Of a stretch of 64,000 nt of DNA, positions 45,376-63,640 are shown piece by piece (the stretch's first letter is position 1; every line of letters begins with the position of its first letter). The stretch spans positions 47,832,075-47,896,074 of the forward strand of contig NC_089274.1 in assembly GCF_963678975.1 (NCBI RefSeq), written 5' to 3'. The translations under genes and the position numbers were made by a program. The stretch is from Dysidea avara (Eukaryota; Porifera; Demospongiae; Dictyoceratida; Dysideidae). The notes under the pieces are model-generated. The model was not told the origin of the DNA, did no database searches, and saw only the letters and a program-made list of their open reading frames with translations.

Positions 45376-45451
45376 TAAAGTACAGTGTTAACCTGGCGTT
45401 TCTAATCCCGGGTAAGGCTATAGTATCTATGATTATACAGTTGGCTACTTA

Positions 45452-45961
45452 GGCCACTCCAACTTGATTTCCTGTTTCCCGTCCACCGCCCGCATGGCTT
45501 TTTTGCTAAGCCAGAAAATTCCATTATTCCGTAAACTGACGTATTCTAAGTATCACGTGATTGTTTTAATCCGGATTCTTACTTAGACACGACGAAATGC
45601 ATTGCCCCAGCTAGTACGCTGCCGGACATATTTACGATAAATGTTGTAGGAAAACTGTTCTTAGTTGGACTATATTACAAGTTAATGAAGAGGATACAGC
45701 CAAGGATTATTTCTCACACGTGTCAAGCAATCTTCGTGTTGAACTGAATGGCCACAACGGCCCACAAGCACACATTAGATGCTGCAGGTGCAGCTGTAGT
45801 AGCAATTAACATGGATTATCCACCTTGTAGCTGTGTAATAGACATGTACAAAATGTGTGTAACTGTGTCCATGTGTAATGGAATAATGGAATTTGCCGCC
45901 CGCTCGCATGGCAAAGTTTGTTTGACCAGGACGGGAAACAGGAAATCAAGTTGGAGTGGCC
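45452..45961. mobile_element. PIF/Harbinger-like MITE
   Basis: The ends GGCCACTCCAACTTGATTTC and GAAATCAAGTTGGAGTGGCC are perfect inverted repeats that continue, less perfectly, for about 85 bp. The 3-bp duplication is TTA (45449-45451 and 45962-45964). GGCC ends plus a TTA target fit PIF/Harbinger. Confidence 0.85.
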
Positions 45962-46045
45962 TTAGACCCGCTACCGAGGAAGAATACGAGCATAGATTAC
46001 TATAATCTATGGTACGAGAATCAAAACTGAATCCCTTTGTCTATA

Positions 46046-46091
46046 GTGAAACCATAGATTTATAAGCCCATGCAGGGTTTATAAATCTATG
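46046..46091. repeat. Small hairpin
   Basis: Stem CCATAGATTTATAA with its complement around the core GCCCATGCAGGG. A shorter inverted pair with the same CATAGAT sequence precedes it near 45993-46013. Confidence 0.65.
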
Positions 46092-46215
46092 GTGAAACTA
46101 GCTACAGGCTCTATCCGTATTCATCCTAACTGCTGCATGTTGTTAATACTAAAAATTAAAATGCTATAGTGACCAGCAATTAGATTTACAGTCACTAGCT
46201 ACATTTTGTAATGTG

Positions 46216-46568
46216 AAACAGACTAAGTTGTAGGTGGCTGGGGAGAGCAGATTCTCTTGTATTTTTGAAGCATCCTCTTAGTATTGCATCAATGCTTGTT
46301 TTTTGGCGTTTGTGACTTAAGTCTTAAAAGCTGCTAGAATGCCTTAAATACTAGCCACATGCACGATAATTATTTTTCAGAGGCACTTAGCATGCACGAA
46401 GGTGACAGTTGCTTTTTTTGGTGAGTTTGAATGGTAGTATTATTTTTATAAGTTATATAAATTGATTATGACCTAACACATTTTATATAATATTTCGATC
46501 AAAAGAAGTATGGCTCCTCCACAAAGGAGGGGGCATTTGCCCCAAATGCCCCATTCCTTGATCTGCCA
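46216..46568. mobile_element. Degenerate relative of the CAGRGGCGGATC family
   Basis: Shares GACTAAGTTGTAGGTGG and CCCCAAATGCCCCATTCC with copy C (50629-51108). The left end is lost and the right end is decayed (TTGATCTGCCAATG). Confidence 0.6.
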
Positions 46569-47229
46569 ATGACTATAGTGTAGTGACTACATTTTATTCA
46601 CTGCAAGTTATTTAAACAGTATAGTAGTAACAGTCAGCCACTCACTACATCCATTTGTACTGACATATACGTAACTATCATGTACAGTAGCTACCACTTT
46701 GAATTATGTAGCATAATTTTTGTGATAATGTATATTTCCAGTGGCTAACTACATATACACATAACAAGTTGATGTTGTGCTACCTCTAAAAACCAGGCAC
46801 CATGCAGTTATCTAATTCATCTGGAATTAACCATAGATAGTATATGCTACTAGAATTAACCAACTATGTATTACTATGGTTGTACAATAATATTATTAGC
46901 TAATTCTCGTATTTCATGAAATTTTCGTAATTCGTTCAATTACGTTGCTATGCACTGCTAAAGAAGCGTTTGGCAAAGAAACCGCTTTTACCACCATATT
47001 ACGCACTTCTAAACTGTTTTATAGTGTGACTAACTGCTCTTCATTTTCGTTCGCGTACGTAAGGGATACGCCCTCTTTCAACTCGAAGCGATAGGCTATT
47101 CCTGGTAGTGTACGAGACCTGCATCGTTGTTTTTCAGTTGCTGAAAACCTCAAGGGGAAGGTAGTATGAGGAAAGTTGCCACACCCTTATTTCAGTCCGC
47201 CGAAAAAGACCACCTCAGAGCAAAGTTCA
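46569..47229. other. Non-coding stretch
   Basis: No gene seen. Part of 46757-46835 (AACAAGTTGATGTTGTGCTA) recurs at 28194-28262, so a dispersed repeat fragment is present. Confidence 0.5.
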
Positions 47230-47885
47230 GGCCATACCAGTGGCGGATCCAGGATGGGGCATTTGGGGCAAATGCCCCCCCCCCCCCCCCCCCTTCAAGA
47301 AATTGCATACAAGATCGAGATACTCTAATAGAGCAGTCAATTACTCTAATAAAGCAGTCACAATGTTCATGAGGCAGTGTAGCTTACCTATGAAGCTACA
47401 AATAGGATTTTATTTTACATAACAGATATGATATAGTTGGTAAGGATAACTAGCTATTATTGTTGTGACCTTTTTTTTTTTTTTTTGGTCTTCAACTGGT
47501 TTTCAGCAAGTTTTTTTGGTCTTCAACTGTTTTTCAGAAAGGTGCCCCCCCTCTTTCGAAACTCTGGATCCGCCCCTGCATACCTATTTGAAAAGTTGTT
47601 GCTCGGACCCGACCGACCCTCTTCTTATAAAAGACCCCCCCCCCAAAAAAAAAAAACTCACGTGACGGACTTGTAGCCGAAATGGCGGCTAATGCGTGGT
47701 TATCTGTTATAGCGAAGAAAGGAGCTGTTGTTGTGTACCCTCGTACAATTCGTTGTCAACAATGGAATGACACGTTTGTAATGGTTTTTTTTAAAATATG
47801 ATCGGTTTTTTTTGTTTTTTTCGACCTACCGACCCTAACTTTTCCTTAAAAAATCCGAGCAACAATTTTTCAAATAGGTATGGCC
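47230..47885. mobile_element. GGCC-ended element (Harbinger-like) with nested insertion
   Basis: Ends GGCCATACCTATTTG (interrupted 8 bp in by the element at 47238) and CAAATAGGTATGGCC. TCA is on both sides (47227-47229, 47886-47888), a 3-bp duplication. The arms extend about 60 bp (TTGTTGCTCGGA shared). Confidence 0.75.
47238..47578. mobile_element. CAGRGGCGGATC family element, copy B
   Basis: Starts CAGTGGCGGATCCAGG and ends CTGGATCCGCCCCTG. A perfect 5-bp duplication CATAC is at 47233-47237 and 47579-47583. It contains a C-run and two CTCTAATAGAG motifs (47311-47360). Confidence 0.9.
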
Positions 47886-48002
47886 TCACTTGTGTAGAAG
47901 TAGAGTTCGTTTCACTTTTACTTCTTACGTAAAAGCTGCTTTTACCATTATTTAACGATTTTGCTCACGTGGGTGCGTACGGACAAACATAGATAGGTAC
48001 AG

Positions 48003-48840
48003 AAAAGGTTCAGAGACGTGCAACTAAACACCTTCGCGGATTAGCCCACTTGACTTATGAAAGCCGTCTTGAAATTCTGGATCTCTATTCTCTGTATTGC
48101 AGACGTCAAAGGGGTGATATGATTGAAACATATAAGATACTTAAACGACATTATGACTTGGACCCATCTACATTTTTTACTTTAAATACTGCTACCACCA
48201 GGGGCCACTCTCTTAAGCTTTTAAAAGAAAGATCAAGATTACTTGTTAGCATAGGCGGCGGAAAGGGGGGGGCTAGGGGGCTAAAGCCCCCCCTCGGTCT
48301 GCTGAGGGGGGGCTTAGCCCCCCCTCAGAATGATATCACACCGAAATTATCTTTCTTGGAGTGGGGCTGAAAACCGTGATAAAGATCGAGATACTCTAAT
48401 AGAGCAGTCACTCTAATAAAGTAGTCAGTGTGTAGCAAGCTATGAAAGGATTTTTATGTAGTTTATCAGCTAGAAATGGTAGCTGGTGAGGTGAAAAGCT
48501 CTTGTCAGTTGGTTGCGACCTTTTTTTTTTTTTTTTTTTTTTTTTTTGGTCTCACCTTATCAAACTATAGAAATAAGTCTGGGTCAGCCCAGCCCAGCCC
48601 CCCCTCATATCAACTACTTCCTCCGCCGCTGCTTGTTAGGCAGAACTTTTTTACAAATAGAATAGTCAATCTATGGAACTCCTTACCTGACTTTATCATT
48701 TCAGCACCAACAGTTGCAACCTTCAAGCTGCGCTTGGATAATTTTTGGAAGCAATCTAGATATGGGCACCTTCAATAGCCTGCGGCCTAGCCTGGCAAGT
48801 TAGCTTGCCTTGGCATCTACAAGCCCATTAAATAATAATA
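48003..48840 (+). pseudogene. LINE ORF2 C-terminal fragment, split by a hAT insertion
   Basis: Coding sense: RLEILDLYSLYCRRQRGD, TYKILKRHYDL, then after the insertion QNFFTNRIVNLWNSLPDFI and a stop near 48778, followed by an (AAT)n then (CA)n tail. The stretch HLTYESRLE to the end is the C-terminal region of CR1-like ORF2 proteins. 5'-truncated. The hAT element at 48250-48631 lies exactly between two halves of one reading frame, so the LINE is older. Confidence 0.82.
48250..48631. mobile_element. hAT MITE with intact 8-bp duplication, family E copy 2
   Basis: Starts CATAGGCGGCGGAAAGG and ends CTTCCTCCGCCGCTG. A perfect duplication CTTGTTAG is at 48242-48249 and 48632-48639. Inverted relative of 7967-8302, including a T-run and the two CTCTAATAGAG motifs. 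Confidence 0.93.
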
Positions 48841-48878
48841 ATAAACACACACACACACTTTTACGAAAACAATTCAGT

Positions 48879-48935
48879 AAACCAGGCGCGCGCCCACAGC
48901 CGGCCTTCGGCCGGATGTGGGCGCGCGCCTGGTTT
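48879..48935. repeat. GC-rich perfect hairpin
   Basis: A 20-nt stem AAACCAGGCGCGCGCCCACA with its exact complement, enclosing a second stem CCGGCC/GGCCGG with loop TTC. It lies 40 bp after the LINE tail in AT-rich surroundings. No poly-T terminator follows. Confidence 0.85.
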
Positions 48936-49489
48936 AAAAATAGACCATAGGTAATGAAAGAAAGCATATAATACATGAAGTTGTTTGTTTGGTCCATTTT
49001 GCTTTGGACCTGATGCTTGCCTGGAAGGTGCTGTGGCAACTGGATAAATCTCTAGCTGATTTATATAATAAATCACTGTATCTGATAGTCAGGTGTGCTT
49101 CCTATTTGACTGCAGGAGTGGATCTAGGATTTCCCAAGGGGAATGCTAAGCTAGGGACAACTATAGCACATATAGTAGTGTAACTATACTATAATAGAAT
49201 CTTTAAATTGAGCCACTCTAAGAGAACGCCATGTAAAATTACTATTTTCATGATATTGTATACAGACCTATAGTAGTGTTGTAAATATATATACACCACA
49301 ATATTTTTGAAGACAACTAGACACACTCGCCACCATCATCCACTTCATTTTATTATAACACCCAAGCGCAAACACTACAGCATATCGAAATAGTTACAAG
49401 AACTACCATTGATTGGAACTCATTATTGACCTCATTAATAGAAATGACTGATAAGAAATTATTTCAGAGTGTACTTCTCACACTGCACT

Positions 49490-49920
49490 ACTAGTTGTAT
49501 CAATCAATTGCCACATTTTTAGCACTTCTCCTCTGTATGAGTTGATATGTACTTGCTGGTAAGGGTCCCAAACAACAGATGCGTATTCTAAAATAGGACA
49601 AACAATTGTAAAATATGCAGATTCTTTGACTTTTTGAGAACAACTTGATAAGTTTTATTTTAAACAATATATATATAGTGTCCTGGAAGTTTTATTAACA
49701 ATGCTATTTATATGAGAAGCCTGTAAGATTATCCCTAGTTAAGTGTGGTCAGTTTTTGTGTTTAATACATGCCCATTAAGTGAATATATAGTTAAAGAGA
49801 CGATAGATGGTGATTTGCTGCATTTCATGATCACACATTTATTAACGTTGAAAGACATTTGCTCTAATTGAGATAAACAGTCTAGATCTGATTGTAGTTA
49901 TGCTGCAGTATGGTTTGAGT
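49490..49920 (-). pseudogene. LINE reverse transcriptase relic
   Basis: Minus-strand coding traces include LEYASVVWDPYQQ and MKCSKSPSIVSLTIYSLNG, both standard post-palm LINE segments, in different frames. Several frameshifts make this an old relic. Confidence 0.65.
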
Positions 49921-50239
49921 TCAAGGGATCCAGGAGTTGGTCTTTGTTTTAAAGAATTTTATGATGAGTGTTCTAGAGAGTAGTTGACTGTTCTATTAGA
50001 GTATTTCAATGTTTAGCAGTTTTTAAGCAGTTATACCTCTTTGATCCCCTCTTGTTGAGCCCTAGAAAAGATTAGCTCTTCTCTTCTCACTCTTTCCATG
50101 TTTTTATTGCCCATGTATGCTTTAGATGCAACTGCACCTGTACTGTAGCTTCTACTATCTTTCTAGCTAGCACATAGTAAAGTTTTGGAGGGGGTGGGGT
50201 GCTTCAGTCCCCCATACACCCCCTTTAAGCCACCCTTGT

Positions 50240-51600
50240 GACTGGGTTTGTGTTAATATCACAAAATGTATTAAGAAAGGTAACAAACATCTTGCCAGTA
50301 ATTATCGTCCCATTAGTTTGATATTAAAGTTTTGGAGAGTCAAGTAATAGTCTCATCATGTTCTCAGTGATGATCAATTTGGCTTTAGAGAGAAGCATTC
50401 AGCTACATATAAATAACTGACTTAGTACTATAGGGCTTAATTCGATTCAGTGCCTTACCAAAGCTTACTATTGAGAAAGGTTTATGGTGTTCAGGGATCA
50501 TTACTTAAATGGTTTTCCTCACCAGAAGACACAAGACAGTGGGTTGTCATCAACGGTTCTTCCTTTGATTGGTCCCCAGTTCTATCAGGGGTTCCACAAG
50601 GTTCTATTTTAGAGCCATGTACTGTATGCAGGGGCGGATCCAGGAGCTGGCAAGGGAAGGGGCACAAACAGGCTAAGTTGTAGGTGGTTGGGGAGAGCCA
50701 GATTCTCTAGTTCAGTGCTGCATTTTTGAAGCAGCAAATAATCACCTCTTAGTAGTGTCTCACTGTTGATTTTTGCCATTTTGGCCTTTTCAGATGGTTG
50801 TGAAGTCTTAAAAGCTGTTTTAAAGGCTTGGAATGTCTTAAACAACAGCAACACGATAATTATTTTTAGAGGCGCTTGGTGCACACTAATGTATTGGATG
50901 ACAATTTCACAGTTAGTTTGACTTTGCTCTAAGTTTGCTTCACTGTTTCAAGTGAATTTGTAATAAATGCTATATTTTCATGAGTTTATAAACTAATTGA
51001 CATAAAGTTTAGTAGCTATTTTAATCATAAGCATGGCTGGCTCCTCCACAAGGGTGAGGGAGGGAGGGGGGGATTTGCCCCAAATGCCTCATCCTGGATC
51101 CACCATTGGTAAGTATATCAATGACTTGCTATCTGCTGTATGAAGACCTTATGATGTTGCTCTGTATAAATATTATATACTAGCTGTTCAGTGGGATACA
51201 CGTGCACCTTTCAACATGGACTTAGACTTAATTGCAGCAGCTTGGTGTTCCAAGTGGTAAATGCATCTGAATACATCCAAATGTGAACTCTTGTGTATAT
51301 CAAATAAACATTAAGTCCTTTTACTTCATTATCAACCACAATCTTCAATGAGCCACATCTGTTAAGTACATACATACACATGTCAAGCTCCCTCAAAGCA
51401 CAAGGCTTGCAGGGCACTTGCTTTACATGCTCTGGATTATGCTAGCATTGACTGGAGTTCTATATATGCAGAAAACATGACTGCACTTGAAAAAGAATAT
51501 TCGAAATCGTGGTTTTCATTGGATTTCTGGGAATAGAAGTCATCAGAAGAATGTTGTGAAGAGCTACATTGGCCATCACTTTCCACCTGCTGGAAATATT
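50240..51600 (+). pseudogene. LINE reverse transcriptase relic with nested element
   Basis: Traces: KKGNKHLASNYRPISL, DDQFGFREKHSAT, SGVPQGSILEP, then after the insertion YINDLLSAV and LDYASIDWSSIY, with many stops and frame changes. The gap in the reverse transcriptase between PQG and YIND is exactly filled by the element at 50629-51108. Confidence 0.7.
50629..51108. mobile_element. CAGRGGCGGATC family element, copy C
   Basis: Starts CAGGGGCGGATCCAGG and ends CCTGGATCCACCATTG. The flanks GTATG and GTAAG agree at 4 of 5 bases. 480 bp, no transposase. Confidence 0.82.
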
Positions 51601-52971
51601 TGTCCTGTACAATGCATTGTTTAGCCTCTAGTCTTGTGAATGTGGTCAGGCAGTGAGGTAGCCCAAAAATGGGCTTTGGAAATTTTTAAACTTCAATTTG
51701 TACTTCTGGTTTTTGTGTTTTTGACACTATATATTTAGACTAAGACTTATTCATAAAGAAGCCTTTAGTCAAATATTACATTTCACATTTCTATGACAGC
51801 TTTTAATGGAAGTATTTTGGCAGATAGTACCCTACATTATTGGGGGATAGTACTACTACCATACTGTTTTATTATTAGCTTCCACACAATACATATATTC
51901 ACATATTTCAAAGTTGCATGTACAATCATTGTGACTAAAAGCTTGTTTATTTATACCAATAAATATTTAATCTAACAACTACCAAAATTTGTTTACAATT
52001 GGCTTCACTATTATCATGTCTCTTGAATCTGCAAAAATATGAGTCAACTAGATCGACTGTGTGGATACATAACCTTTAATACATATGCCCATTCTGTTCA
52101 TTGTTACTGTGATTCACATTTTTGCTCTTCTTTAAAGGTAGTGGTGATCCAATCATCAAAATTGACATTGTGTCAAGGTAATGAATGCTGTATGTTAATT
52201 CCTGTGGTTGATAATTTTTGGTTTCAGTGTACATTTAGTACCAATGTGTAATGAATTGATCAAATTCCTCAACAAGCAATTGCAATGTAACAACATACTT
52301 TCTTAACCCAAAAGGAAATACTGTGCATAGTAGACTGACCTTAATACTGCTGCCTATATTTTATCACTACTATGAAACTTAGCAAGGAGCAGTGGATAAA
52401 AAACTATTTTTGCAACTAGCCCTAACCTGAGACCAGGAGGGGGGCCATGTTTGAAGTGGGTATTTTTTGTGCTGTACTATTGCCATGATTGTCCAAATGC
52501 TTAAAGTAAAGAGAGGGCTTGTGTGACATAATTCCAGAAAAGAGGAAAGCTGTATATAGGAATCAAGCTACTACCCCAGGGAAATTTTTAAAACATAAGT
52601 GTGCCAAGATTGAATTTGGAAGCAATTTTAGAGAAATGATAGAGATCTGGATGTAATTTAAGGAAGGGATAAAATTTAAAATAATAATTACGTACACACA
52701 AACCTCGCTTTATTGGATTTTAAGGCAATTAATTTTATTTTATGTAAGCCAAGAAAGAAAATTAAAATTAGTTGTATTGTAAGGCAATTTTTAATCAAAG
52801 ACCACAAAATTGAATTTTTTTAAAAAATGGCTTGAGGTACATGTGAAATCCCTGTTGTAAATTGTAAAAGAATTTGTGCAACACGTAAGTGTATACTTTT
52901 CTGTGATGCAGCAAGCTATTTTTGTCTAAGTTTTACAACTAGCCAAATCACCATTTACAACTAGACAAAAG
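51601..52971. other. Non-coding stretch
   Basis: Short chance frames only. Small microhomologies to nearby flanks (ACAACTAG repeats near 52935-52965), no gene. Confidence 0.5.
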
Positions 52972-53401
52972 TAGGGACCCGCCGATTATGCTCATAATTT
53001 TACCTATTATGCTATGCTGCACTGCTCAAAAATTCACCTATTATGCTTAAATTAATGCTCAATATTTACCTATTATGCTCGATTATGCTCAATGTTCATG
53101 CCTTAGTTCATATGCTTTGCTATTAGTTTAACACTGCATAGAAAGAAAAAAATGAGTGGCTGGAACACAAATAATAAATTCTTGCTGCATGTAAGAGAAA
53201 AGATCGATATACTCTAATAGAACAATCAGTTTGATGATTGTTCTATTAGAGTTACCGATTGCTCTATTAGAGTATATCGATCTTATTTTGCAATTGTCAG
53301 CAAGAATTTATACTATCGTACAAATATTTAACCTATTATGCTGGCATTATGCTCAATGTTATTATGCTCAAAATTACGCCAGCATAATCGGCGGGTCCCT
53401 A
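52972..53401. mobile_element. hAT MITE, TAGGGACCCGCC family
   Basis: Starts TAGGGACCCGCCGATTATGC and ends GCATAATCGGCGGGTCCCTA. A perfect 8-bp duplication GACAAAAG is at 52964-52971 and 53402-53409. The inside is full of TTATGCTC repeats and has a hairpin of CTCTAATAGAG motifs (53203-53285). Decayed relatives lie at 56745-57150 and 59683-60115. Confidence 0.92.
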
Positions 53402-55680
53402 GACAAAAGTTTACAACTAGCTTTTTGGCCACAACTTAACTAGCCCCCCTGTTTTGGCCCCCGGGCCACCAAGGAGCAGTGACAGTTCTAAAAAGTTCCT
53501 GGCCATGGTTTTCCCTTTTGACAATGATTTAAGATATATGTGGGTATTAAGAGTCAAATCACTTAATTTAAAAGCATTCCTATCACCTAATAATGTGACC
53601 CCAATTTTTCATACTACTTGTAGGCAAAGGTGTAACCATAAACTACACTATCCTAAAATTTCAAAAATTATCCTGCCATGTGGTGGGCTGTATGATCTTT
53701 TCTCTAAAGCACTGTAAGTGCTCCTATTATGAGTCATGTGGCGGTATGAGTCACAATATTCATTACTTCATAAGTTTGTTATTTTATATCCAATTATGGT
53801 GGTTTTAATTAAATGTTGTGGAAATACTTACAGGCACTCTAATGGCATTCAAATCACCATATAGTGCACCAAGGCATGTACTTGAGTAAATGAAAATTTA
53901 CCACATTTTTGCATAATTGTCAGTATATGCACCAAACATACATGATTATAATTAAAATGTACTCTAAAACTCACTCTATAAATTTAATTAATTTCTAAGG
54001 CTTCCTAATGGTGGCTCTGTGAGTTGCCCATACATTTGTATAGGACATCAAGGTTTTTACGATATTCTATAAAACAAACCTGTTTATAGTTATGAACTTT
54101 TGCTACCCCTCAGGCATAATTACCCTACCAAAAATTAATTTAAATTCTTCAAATTTACACTAATTGCTGGTGAGCAATAATTAGAATTTGGGCTATTTTC
54201 AGTGTTTGTTTTTTAATTTCTGCTTCCAACTATAAACAGATATTGCAAAATCTGCTTTATAAGAAATTTAGCCCCACCTGTTATGCACACATAGGTATCA
54301 ATAAAATTTTTATTAGCAATTATCTGTGGGAGGAAAAATGTTTTTACGAAATTGCCTAAAATGGATGTTTTCTCTTAGAAAGTATTGATCATAGACAAAT
54401 TTTACAATCTGCTCTGATAGATGTGTTGAGGTTTTGACTAGTTACCCATGGATATCAAGATTTTGAAGATTTGAAGTAATACCAAAAAGTAGATACAAAA
54501 ATCCAAAATGCAGTAAAATCCAATTAGCATCCAATTAAAACAAGTTTCCATAGCAACCAACACTTCAGAGGGTAGAGTTACTTGAGGTACTTGTATGGTA
54601 AAATTTCTAAATGACAAGCTTAATTGATTACACTGTTGCAGCACAAAATGTAAAAATCACATTTTACTCAAGTACATGCCTTGGTGCATTATAGTTGACT
54701 TGGTTTTTGCACTTTTAGCTACTCTTTAGCACATAGTGAGAGGTACATGTAGCTAATCTGGGACAGTATATATTCCTGCTTAAAGAACTATATATTATCT
54801 CTTAATTGGATTTGTGGTTAGCTTGTAATCACTGTCAATGTTGATCTGACCATTTCTTCCTATATAAATCTGCAGAATTTAACTCTCTGAACATATTTTA
54901 AGCTATGCAACCCTTATTACTTCTTGACCCATAATGCCAGCATCTACCTTACGCTTTTGACAAGGGTCTTACATATCAAAAATATCTTTACCATTAAGCT
55001 CCATGATAAAACAATATTCTGTCTCATTTCCTAGATTAAGTGTTAATACACTTCTATCATAAAACTAAAAGCTTAGCTAGATGATTTCTTTACATAAATA
55101 TATAGACTCTAAATCACTATAAAACTAAACAATGAAAAAGCTGTTTTACAATACCTATAATATATTATATGTCTATATAGCTATATACATAGCTGAGGTA
55201 ATTAGCTATATGGGCTATAGCTATATAAGCTCTTCTTTGATCATGGCCTTACCCTTGGCTTACACACTCTATGAACAATACATGCAGTTACATAAATTTC
55301 ATCAACAGGCACAACAGCATGAATTGCGAACTAAATGTTTTTGCAGAGGCAAATCATTATAGTGTGTAATGTACCTCTTTTATATTATCCACTTGATTCA
55401 GTTTGTTGTTGTGTTGATCACGAATCAGTGTTCTTGTTTTTCAAAGATATTGCCATATTGGCTGCTACACACAAGACTGTACCAGTACCACATCTCCATT
55501 ATGGTAATCTAAACTCTTGAGTACCAGCAGCAGTACTAGTTTTAAGAAATAACTTCGTAACATAAATTTGGAAGCACAAATGTACAGAAAAAGCCGAGAA
55601 TAGTGCAGTACAAGTGGCTAACATGAAACTTATATTGATCCTCAGTGACAGCTAAATACAAAAGGGGGTTATATACTGCC
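53402..55680. other. Intergenic stretch downstream of the kinase gene
   Basis: Contains a diverged inverted pair around CATGTACTTGAGTAAATG (53875) and ACTCAAGTACATGCCTTGG (54665), suggesting an old foldback element of about 0.8 kb. No gene recognised. Confidence 0.45.
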
Positions 55681-55876
55681 TGGTAGACTCCTGTAAGCAT
55701 TTGAGTGTTAATCAGATGGCTGCAGGTTCGAGATCCAGTCATGGATTTTTTCTCCTTCCTGCACCTTTTCAAACATGTTTATATAACAACTTTAAACAGG
55801 CTGTAGGACCAGGTGTCCTACAAACTTTCAGCACTTGTGCTGTAAAGCCTTAATAAATAAATAAATAAATAAATAG
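55681..55876 (+). repeat. tRNA-derived SINE with (AAAT)n tail
   Basis: A B box GGTTCGAGATCC at about 55726, an A-box-like TGCCTGGTAGACTCCTGTAA upstream, a body ending TGCTGTAAAGCCTTAATAAA and a tail of AAAT repeats (to 55876), as expected for a LINE-mobilised SINE. Confidence 0.72.
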
Positions 55877-56002
55877 CTGCACCACAAGTTTCAGTCATAA
55901 ACGTCTTATACACAGTATATTGTCCCAGCACATGATCCATACTTAAGTACATCGTTAAGTACTTTACACTTGAAAATATATAAAATTCAATAACCACACA
56001 AT

Positions 56003-62660
<6,658 letters not shown>

Positions 62661-63029
62661 CTGTGAAGCACCAAGGTAATGATTAATACAGTGTAATGAC
62701 ATTGGCAATTACAGTTGTTGTAGGATTTGGGCTAGAACATTACGAAACATTTTGATTGACCAATATATCAAACTATAGCAATTTGTTGCAGTGCCACAAA
62801 CCTATGTATACATTTGCCAATAAGACAACTAACTTGCCACTGAGACAACTAAGGTAAAGAGTCGAGAACTATAAATTAAAACACGTATCCATAAAAGTAC
62901 ACCTGAAATTAAAAGTGTCAAAATTTACATGTGGCAAAGAATAAATAATACAACAAACCAATTTAGGTGGAGAATGAACTTTTAAATTAAATTCTATACT
63001 TAGTGTTTCTAACTAACTGGCTGGTAACT
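62661..63029. other. Upstream intron of the kinase gene
   Basis: Non-coding. I looked for an exon ending in phase 2 and found none. Confidence 0.5.
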
Positions 63030-63640
63030 TGGTTTATTTATTTATTTAGTATTAATACTGTGCAGACCTCCATTTGGGAGTACATACACACAAATACATA
63101 CAAAAAAAAGTGTACAAGTCTAAAACTGGGTTGATACATAATAGTCTACAATCCTTTTCTTAAAGTCTTCTGTATTTTGTGCTTCATTTGTTGTAGCTGG
63201 GAGGCTGTTCCATAATTTGATAGTGGCAGGAAAAATGAGTGTAAATATACGTTTATGTGAGCTGGCACCTGTCTGAATCTCTGAGAATGTCCTCTTGTGC
63301 ATGTAGTTGATGGTGTAGAAAGGTGGTGGTTGGGGATAGAGAATTCATTATGCAACAAAAACAAACATAATACACATTCCAAAGATATCCAGTCATAGAT
63401 AGTATAGACACACCGCGATTGGAAACTCCCATATAACTTCATAGAATACTCCGTGTCCCAATTGTTTGTAACACCTTCAGGTGTTGGAATGTTGGGTATA
63501 CGAATATTACCCATAGTTATACGGTTGGCGGGTTTTGTTAGCGGAAAGACATGCAGCATTTGGCCAGCTTTCGATCTGTTTGAGAGGCTGAGGGGTTGTA
63601 GAAGCGTTCTTTTGTAAGTTTTAATGTACAAAAAATGTTA
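63030..63640 (-). pseudogene. LINE C-terminal fragment
   Basis: A minus-strand frame at 63120-63302 ends with IFPATIKLWNSLPATTNEAQ and a stop, the C-terminal signature of CR1-like ORF2. It is followed toward lower coordinates by a 3' UTR and an (AAATA)n tail at about 63030-63045. Upstream sequence is frame-shifted. Confidence 0.72.

Larger units (their letters stand above)
33463..45430. mobile_element. Element Y: P-element-like transposon with nested insertions
   Basis: Inverted ends of about 47 bp (33463-33510 and 45383-45430) share ATAGATACTATAGCCTTACC, then CGGGATTAGAAAC. After removing a Gypsy-type element (37869-44210) and a 858-bp element (44518-45375), about 4.8 kb remain. That carries a plus-strand gene near the left end and a minus-strand P-type transposase converging on it. 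I could not demonstrate an 8-bp target duplication because element X occupies the left junction. Confidence 0.8.

Noticed and set aside
33463-45430. A single 12-kb autonomous giant transposon
   Set aside because: The size is explained by nested insertions with their own ends and duplications; the underlying element is about 4.8 kb.
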